Of a stretch of DNA of 64,000 bases, positions 59,701-64,000 are shown in pieces. The notes beneath the pieces were generated by a model that worked only from the letters and a program-made list of their open reading frames with translations, ran no database searches and was not told where the DNA came from. The translations under genes and the position numbers were made by a program. Position 1 is the first letter of the stretch; every line of letters begins with the position of its first letter. Source of the stretch: Halisarca cf. caerulea (lineage: Eukaryota; Porifera; Demospongiae; Chondrillida; Halisarcidae). The stretch lies in assembly GCA_963170055.1 (NCBI GenBank), contig CAUJGJ010000308.1, positions 27,501 to 91,500 on the forward strand. Direction: 5' to 3'.

Positions 59701-62700
59701 TGATAATAGCCCAAATGGTCTTCTTCGGGACAATCTTCCCTTCATGTCGAAGGACACGCTCGATATCTCCATATGAGCAATCCGAATCGGAATAAAGTTG
59801 AACTATCTGCTGTTTCCAGTAAAGGCTTATAGGCATTCTCTAGCGATCTTTCTTCCTCGCTCACACGACATGCTACCACTCAACTATTGTCCTTATAAAG
59901 TCTCAGTTTTTGGTTTACTTCTCTCGGTCAGTGCTTATCCCTTTTGTGATCCCCATTTAGCCCTTTCTCTGCTTATGCTTAGCAGTGCACGTTTCTCTAT
60001 TAGCGGTATTCTCGCTTTTGCGTTTTGTTTAGCGGATTCTTGTTTATGTTTCGTGTTACCTTTTTTTGGGTCCGTACTGTATGATGGCAAAACATATCTT
60101 GAGGTATATTCGAAGCTTCGAAGGGAAGATGGCGCGTCTGGAGAGTTTCGTGAAGGATAAGCAATCGTTGTGAAGATAAAGTTGCGCAATGGAAATCTGC
60201 TGCTTCATAAAATAGCTGACAAGCAGCACTCCTTCGACTTTCTTTGGAATTGAAAGAAGTATACATTCACTTTGTAGCATTTTCATTATAAAGGGCAAGG
60301 GTTTTGCAGTATCTATGGGTGAACCGAGAAAGGATGAATTCGGATAAACGCTATCAGATTATGGCTTACCGTTAATTGCACAGTGAAGCAATAATTTCTC
60401 TTTGCAACCGCTATTCCGTCACCGGAAATGCGCTAATACCTGTAAAAGGATTTCGGTTGGCGTCATGATTTTTAATTAAGCATACTGTATACAGCAATTG
60501 TTACAGTATAGCACTAGCTTACTACAGGCTTTTTTGATATTAAAATTACACTCAAATCAATAAATTTACTTAATTCAACCTCTTCACTTGACATAAGGGT
60601 TGCACCTGCCACCCGAACTAGGGGTGAAGGCGGCCAAAGGCCACTCTCATTGCATTAATGTGTTAAACAACAAAAATCACCTTACCAATGGCGGACCAAG
60701 TAATTTTTGTTTGGTACGGCTCGGATCAGATCTGTGGTATCATGCATGTGAATATTCCACGGGAATATAAATTATTTTACTTGTCATTGATTACAGAAAT
60801 GGATATCAATGTCGTCAGCCATGTTGCTTCATAGTAATATTTGTCGTCATGTCAAATCGCTACAAAATGGCGTTTTATTCAAGTAGTGATTTGGCCATAG
60901 ATATCATTTCTGACTATGCTAACCTACTTAAAGTGCTGTTTTGACATGAACATTTGTAATTATGTAGTATTAATTGGAGAGTGGATTGTCACTAAAAGGA
61001 GAACCACTTACCTTTAGTAAACAGTAACAGTTTCCTGCTACAAATATGGTAGGTTTGGTACAGCTCAGTCCCTACTCTCTAGTGATAGGTCTGGCTGTCA
61101 TTGTGGTAGCCATACCGTTTCCACTGCCTATGACCTTACTACCAGTGCTCTAAGGCATTCTTTAAATCTACAGCTGAGAATTTTGCCCATTCATTGCACG
61201 AAAAATGTGTGTGTAATTACAGTACAAGTCAAATATAATGTACAGCCTTACACACGATCATTTGCATGATCACACAATAATCATGCGAGACTACCGCAAG
61301 TTACATCCCGAGATTGCGTGCAATATTCACGCAATTTATTGAGCACAAACATCTTCATCTTTGAGAAAAGGTTTGAATGGCTAGGTAGCATTGTAGTCAA
61401 TGATCTCAATGGAAATCCCTAGCCAAAAGAGATTGTTAACACCAAATGTTTTGGCAGCCAACTACTACCTACATCAGTGGTATGACAGTTGTTGATGGGA
61501 GCTAATGAATAATATTAACTCCAACTCTAAGTCCAATACTTCTGTGCGGGTCCAATCTATTGTGTGTCCTGTTCTTTCTGAGTGTTCAGCTAAGGCTGAT
61601 GTGGCTATCTTCTTATCCCTGACTGAATGCTGGTGCTCCTTTACTCTCTGTCCTATGTAAACTTTGGGGTAGCTACAACAAGGGATTTTATACACAACAC
61701 CTGCTTTGTCCTGTAGTGGAGTGGGATCTTTAGGGTTCACTAACAGACTGGTAGGACCCTAGGACAAAGAATAAAGGAGCACCAGCGCTCAGTCAGGGAT
61801 TAGAAGATAGCCACATCAGCCTTAGCCGAACACTCAGTAAGAACATACATTCTTTCTAAAAAACACACTGCTCCAAATTGGGCAGTCATCTTTCCAAACA
61901 GTTTTGACTTTTTGTTCAGTCAGTTTGTCATCCTGAGCCATAGCTTCGTATAAAAATGTGTACATGCAGGCGTGTCTGTCTTCAGTCTTCCCAAACGCTT
62001 TCTGTTCTTGACCATCCCTGTCGCTTGGTAGTACTAGCCACCATTTGATGCACATGTCCTTTCAAAAGCACGGTTATAAAAAACGCTTTAAAAGAAGTAT
62101 TACTTGTATGAAAATTGAACAAATTCAAAGCAAAGGCGCCGTTACGGTATTTATTTTACTTTATCAGGCCTCTGAAATTTGGAAATCTTTCTATTTCTGG
62201 TAGTGAACATCATCTATAAGAGTCTGCTATTCATGCATAATCTCGAAGGGCAGTCTTGCTTGATGTCATGCACTATCGCACGAGTGGGTTGCGCAAGATT
62301 TTGCAAAATAGCGCAAGTATAACTTTTAACCTGTACTGAAAATGGATTCTCACGTGAACTACAGATATTCCTTGACATGGATCTTATTGCTAATTTTGAA
62401 CATACCTTGATAACTAATAACTAGTTTCGAACGTATCTTTAGATATGCGCAATGAAGGGAATTGAGTACCCTTAGCTGATAACCATACTACTTGGAAACA
62501 TTTTGGCAAAGTGACCCTTGTACATTTCATGCAATAATTATCCAATGAACTGGTCTTTAGGACATTGTTTTTTTTAAATTGTGTGTCTAATACATCATTC
62601 TCCTTGTGATTATTTGAAATCAGCTGTGTTAAGCTTTTAGAGTGCACGTACAGTATTGATTAAAGATAGGTAGCCATGCTACACGCGTGTGACACAAGCG

Positions 62701-63990
62701 TCAAATACTACTTGTGCCAGTAGAATTGTTACTCGTGCGAGTAAAATGGCGACGTGTTAATAAGCTGGTATTTTCAGTGTATAATTGTAGTACTGTTATT
62801 TTGCAGTGTTATTTCGGAGAGCGAATTGATGATTGATTGTAAGAACGAAGTCAAGAATACCACCTTGGGATCAACTTGTGGCGAATATCCCTATGCCCCC
62901 CCCCCAATTCAATCAAAGATAGTTCGCCTTTTCCCAACTGTTCGTCTAAGTAACGGTTTATTTTCGGAAATCGGCCACTTCGATGCTATCTTGTAATGTT
63001 GCGGGTAAAAATGTGCATGTATCATGAATGACTATAGTCCCTCCTTAGATTTTTTGTAGTTGTCGTTGCTACGTATCTCCATCTTTGTTGTGTTATCATG
63101 ACGTAAGTGCCTACGGAATGTTCGTAGCCCCAGTCAATTGTAGGGTACCGGTGCAGTTTTCTTTTTTTTTTTAGCCTCCCCAGCTTGGGTCTGCTGCTTA
63201 TACATGACTGTTAGGTCGCGCTTTCTAAAGTTGATCCGGAGTTCAATGTATAAGATCAAACACAGTACCGTGATAGCATCGTGCATTAGGCTTCGTGACT
63301 ACCTACAATCTCCCCGCCTGACCCGATGTCTTATTTCACGTTGATTTGGTTTGTTTTATCGGTATCTTTGAATTTCAGCCACTTCTCCACTAGTTCGTTC
63401 GCTTTTCGAGGCATTTTTAAGGGTGTTAACTTGCATGTATTTTTTTTATTTGCACGAGTACACACGAACCATCTGCGTGTCACACGCAAGTTGCTGGTTA
63501 CCTAACTTTAATCAGTACAGTACAGTATTTGTGCTAGATGGGATTTCATATGTCAAATGGTAACTTTGGTGCTAGTTTAAAAGGCATATGTGCTATAAAT
63601 TCTATGAATGTTCATGTTTCTCCTATCTTGTTCCTATATTTTATGCTTGTAGAAAAGTGCTACCACCACTATGATGGATGCATTGTACCACAATCAGCGG
63701 ATACTGAGACACCTTGGTATTCAAATCCCATCAACTATTTTTTTAAATCAGGAGCATCTGGAGCAAAGCAGTTTGATGATTTAAGATGCCAGAGCCTTCT
63801 ACACTACCTTAAGGGTTTTTCCGAAAATCTTCAGGGACCAGCATGCATTGATGTTCTTTGTCAGTCAAAGTTTGCAGTGGCAGTTGAACAAATATCAGGA
63901 GTTTATAAACAAATTAAAGATATGAGACTTCGTCAGGCCAGCTATGTAGCTGGGAGTCCAGATCTTGTACCATGCAAAAGTGTTTCCCAG
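50737..63990 (+). CDS. 5' part of an RNF213/mysterin-like gene, three exons seen, runs off the window
   Basis: The exons joining in phase are 50737-51581, 54706-54899 and 63653-63990. The last ends in CAG before GTACAT. Exon 1 encodes about 235 residues of low-complexity Lys/Ser/Gln/Thr-rich, presumably disordered sequence, then VMVKLHALMVPQMWK and IGILTGRNWKQIHL. Exon 2 has EVTLYMTQTEFHSEFRYKYY and RILDPNFSWIYDEN. Exon 3 starts EKCYHHYDGCIVPQ. The order beta-rich segment, FRYKYYV, NRxL, YDG resembles the CBM20-like N-terminal arm of RNF213, a giant AAA+ ubiquitin ligase. That assignment is tentative: no AAA or RING part lies in the window. Upstream exons are not identified. The 8.7-kb second intron is full of transposons. 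Confidence 0.5.
51990..52573. repeat. inverted repeat with near-perfect 78-bp arms
   Basis: 51990-52067 (TGGATAAAGGCTATATGATG ... AACACAGTACTAGTTC) reappears reverse-complemented at 52495-52573 with one or two differences, 427 bp apart. It lies in intron 1 of the RNF213-like gene. It could be a MITE, though no clear target duplication was seen. Confidence 0.85.
53059..53660. mobile_element. Kolobok-like MITE, TTAA target duplication (602 bp)
   Basis: TTAA flanks both sides (53055-53058 and 53661-53664). The ends are GGTGGCGGGTCAGCCGCC on the left and GGTAGCGGGTCGGTCCGCCC inverted on the right. TTAA duplications with GG-starting ends suggest Kolobok; piggyBac also uses TTAA but starts with C. 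No transposase is present. Confidence 0.75.
55648..56396. mobile_element. Tc1-like deletion derivative 1 (749 bp)
   Basis: Left end CAGTACAGTTCATGAAAAAG, right end inverted CAGTTGAGTTCATAAAAAGG, each followed by GNAACGATA. TA flanks both sides. It contains one minus-strand ORF with only the DNA-binding half of a Tc1-type transposase. Confidence 0.85.
55761..56219 (-). CDS. Tc1-type transposase N-terminal domain only (truncated)
   Basis: After Met at 56160 (MSERNGLSNYCKQRIIEL) there is a helix-turn-helix (IIELYLVRKLSYGSIVTTLE), then AAWTTIIKYKAHGTISRLPG and SGSPYKLSEDIFKTIEARMK. The last part is a second HTH-like region (QILKLLGDKGYDDVSKWMII). This matches the bipartite paired-like DNA-binding half of Tc1/mariner transposases. 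The DDE catalytic domain is absent and the ORF ends within the element. If expressed, it could bind the ends without cutting. The start at 56219 is the longest, but the Met near 56160 fits the family better. Confidence 0.7.
   Translation of the reverse strand: MCRSKCDLRSSAFLLWCNFMSERNGLSNYCKQRIIELYLVRKLSYGSIVTTLEAEDRKLSKKAAWTTIIKYKAHGTISRLPGSGSPYKLSEDIFKTIEARMKEDAETMATQILKLLGDKGYDDVSKWMIIRARKLLGWTYHSLRNLNFISAH
56400..57190. other. intronic stretch, no feature recognised
   Basis: Between the first Tc1-like derivative and the Tigger-like relic, inside intron 2 of the RNF213-like gene. Open frames are short and on both strands. I see no motif. Confidence 0.4.
57192..58520 (-). pseudogene. Tigger/pogo-like transposase relic interrupted by a MITE
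   Basis: On the minus strand about 58460-58310 reads VKVKKRPKFKEVEEAMSLWF, a CENP-B/Tc5-type DNA-binding segment. After the nested MITE, 57556-57407 reads ICNVDETGLFFRMPPSKSL and GTKQFKDRITVALCTNV, the first-Asp region of a Tigger DDE domain. CAGTGAATATTCGTTAATCC at 57192 looks like one element end. Stops are present and the later DDE blocks are missing. Confidence 0.6.
57562..58137. mobile_element. MITE nested in the Tigger-like relic (576 bp)
   Basis: Left end CAGTGTTCGAAATAACGTTC, right end inverted CAGTGTTCACAATAACTTTT. The 5-bp duplication CTTAA lies at 57557-57561 and 58138-58142. It separates the two parts of the Tigger transposase relic, so it inserted later. Confidence 0.85.
59397..60079. 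mobile_element. Tc1-like deletion derivative 2 (683 bp)
   Basis: Left end CAGTACGGACAGAAAAAAAG, right end inverted CAGTACGGACCCAAAAAAAG, each followed by TAAC-type sequence and flanked by TA (59395-59396 and 60080-60081). One minus-strand ORF is inside, carrying only the DNA-binding half of the transposase. Confidence 0.88.
59492..59836 (-). CDS. Tc1-type transposase N-terminal domain only (truncated, 114 aa)
   Basis: Met at 59836 opens MPISLYWKQQIVQLYSDSDC, a helix-turn-helix (YGDIERVLRHEGKIVPKKTI), then IIKKYKEHGTIGRLTGSG and RQPKLTAEVLALVEAKCED. The spacing and the GTIGRLTGSGRQPKL linker match Tc1-family DNA-binding domains. It stops soon after ETTTVHLVEI, with no catalytic Asp/Glu residues. 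The frame is open from a good start to a stop inside the element. It is a different lineage from the ORF at 55761-56219. Confidence 0.75.
   Translation of the reverse strand: MPISLYWKQQIVQLYSDSDCSYGDIERVLRHEGKIVPKKTIWAIIKKYKEHGTIGRLTGSGRQPKLTAEVLALVEAKCEDNETTTVHLVEISEPSIRKRQKPNQKVGNANLQFA
60080..61470. other. intronic stretch, no feature recognised
   Basis: Within intron 2 of the RNF213-like gene. Open frames at 60000-60298 lean on the flank of the Tc1-like element and carry no motif. Nothing else is supported. Confidence 0.4.
61474..61740 (-). pseudogene. Penelope-like element GIY-YIG endonuclease fragment
   Basis: The minus-strand frame reads GVVYKIPCCSYPKVYIGQ, then RVKEHQHSVRDKK, then SALAEHSERTGHTIDW. 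This is the GIY-YIG endonuclease of Penelope-like retroelements: VYKIPC...YIGQT, R..EH...., SA.AEH...TGH.IDW. The usual T(G/S)R after YIGQ is shortened. The reverse transcriptase is absent, so it is a 5'-truncated end. Part of it is duplicated in inverted orientation at 61761-61836. Confidence 0.8.
61579..61836. repeat. inverted duplication within the Penelope-like fragment
   Basis: 61579-61652 and 61761-61836 are reverse complements (GTTCAGCTAAGGCTGATGTG and its partner) with a few substitutions, around a spacer of about 108 bp. Inverted 5' segments are typical of Penelope-like insertions. Confidence 0.85.
62651..63520. mobile_element. TA-flanked element with about 45-bp imperfect inverted ends (870 bp)
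   Basis: Left end CAGTATTGATTAAAGATAGG, right end inverted CTGTACTGATTAAAGTTAGG. Both then share a GCGTGTGACAC segment. TA lies on both sides. An open frame at 62754-62996 starts with a hydrophobic stretch but has no family resemblance, and I do not call it. The element ends about 130 bp before the third exon of the RNF213-like gene. Confidence 0.65.
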
Positions 63991-64000
63991 GTACATGCTT

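Noticed and set aside
62754..62996. 80-codon frame starting with a hydrophobic, signal-like segment
   Set aside because: It lies wholly inside a TA-flanked element, crosses a C homopolymer and has no recognisable domain.
1..64000. CRISPR arrays, bacterial operons, tRNA or rRNA genes
   Set aside because: None seen. The split genes and transposon types are eukaryotic, and no cloverleaf or rRNA-like segment was recognised by eye.

Overview
This is a eukaryotic, almost certainly metazoan, AT-rich window. The genes are split by GT-AG introns and most of the DNA is transposon-derived: CR1/jockey-like LINEs, pogo, Tc1, Tigger-like and Kolobok-like DNA elements, Penelope-like fragments and MITEs. 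Gene content and repeat style suggest a marine early-branching invertebrate such as a sponge or cnidarian. That is an inference from general style; nothing here fixes the species.

Layout. 1-3.45 kb: a diverged ~104-bp tandem repeat, then remnants of a plus-strand LINE interrupted by a pogo-type MITE. 3.55-18.9 kb (minus strand): one complete host gene, a membrane-anchored M1 zinc aminopeptidase. I could assemble it in phase as 16 exons (942 aa). Its introns carry several MITEs, CA repeats and a ~580-bp giant hairpin. 19.37-24.62 kb: a foldback-like element. Its inverted ends consist of a ~115-bp unique outer part plus about 1.1 kb of 9-bp minisatellite, and inside are decayed ORFs (an endonuclease-like domain and an OTU protease domain). 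24.8-27.06 kb: a decayed minus-strand LINE. 28.2-29.9 kb: the C-terminal part of a transposon-associated gene in four exons. 31.54-36.28 kb: an apparently young pogo-superfamily transposon with ~384-bp inverted repeats and a five-exon transposase ending in a PHD finger. 36.5-44.1 kb: a MITE, an ORF1-only LINE derivative and two nested LINEs. 44.1-50.2 kb: MITEs and simple repeats. 50.7 kb to the right edge (plus strand): the start of a second host gene. Its three exons join in phase, and it resembles the N-terminal arm of RNF213/mysterin-like proteins. Its long introns contain Tc1-like, Tigger-like, Kolobok-like and Penelope-like insertions.

The two host genes show no functional link; each is an independent multi-exon gene. 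The most unusual structures are the minisatellite-ended foldback element, the PHD-tailed pogo transposon with a duplicated exon module, two Tc1-like deletion derivatives that keep only the DNA-binding half of the transposase, and a short palindrome family that recurs at four or five sites.
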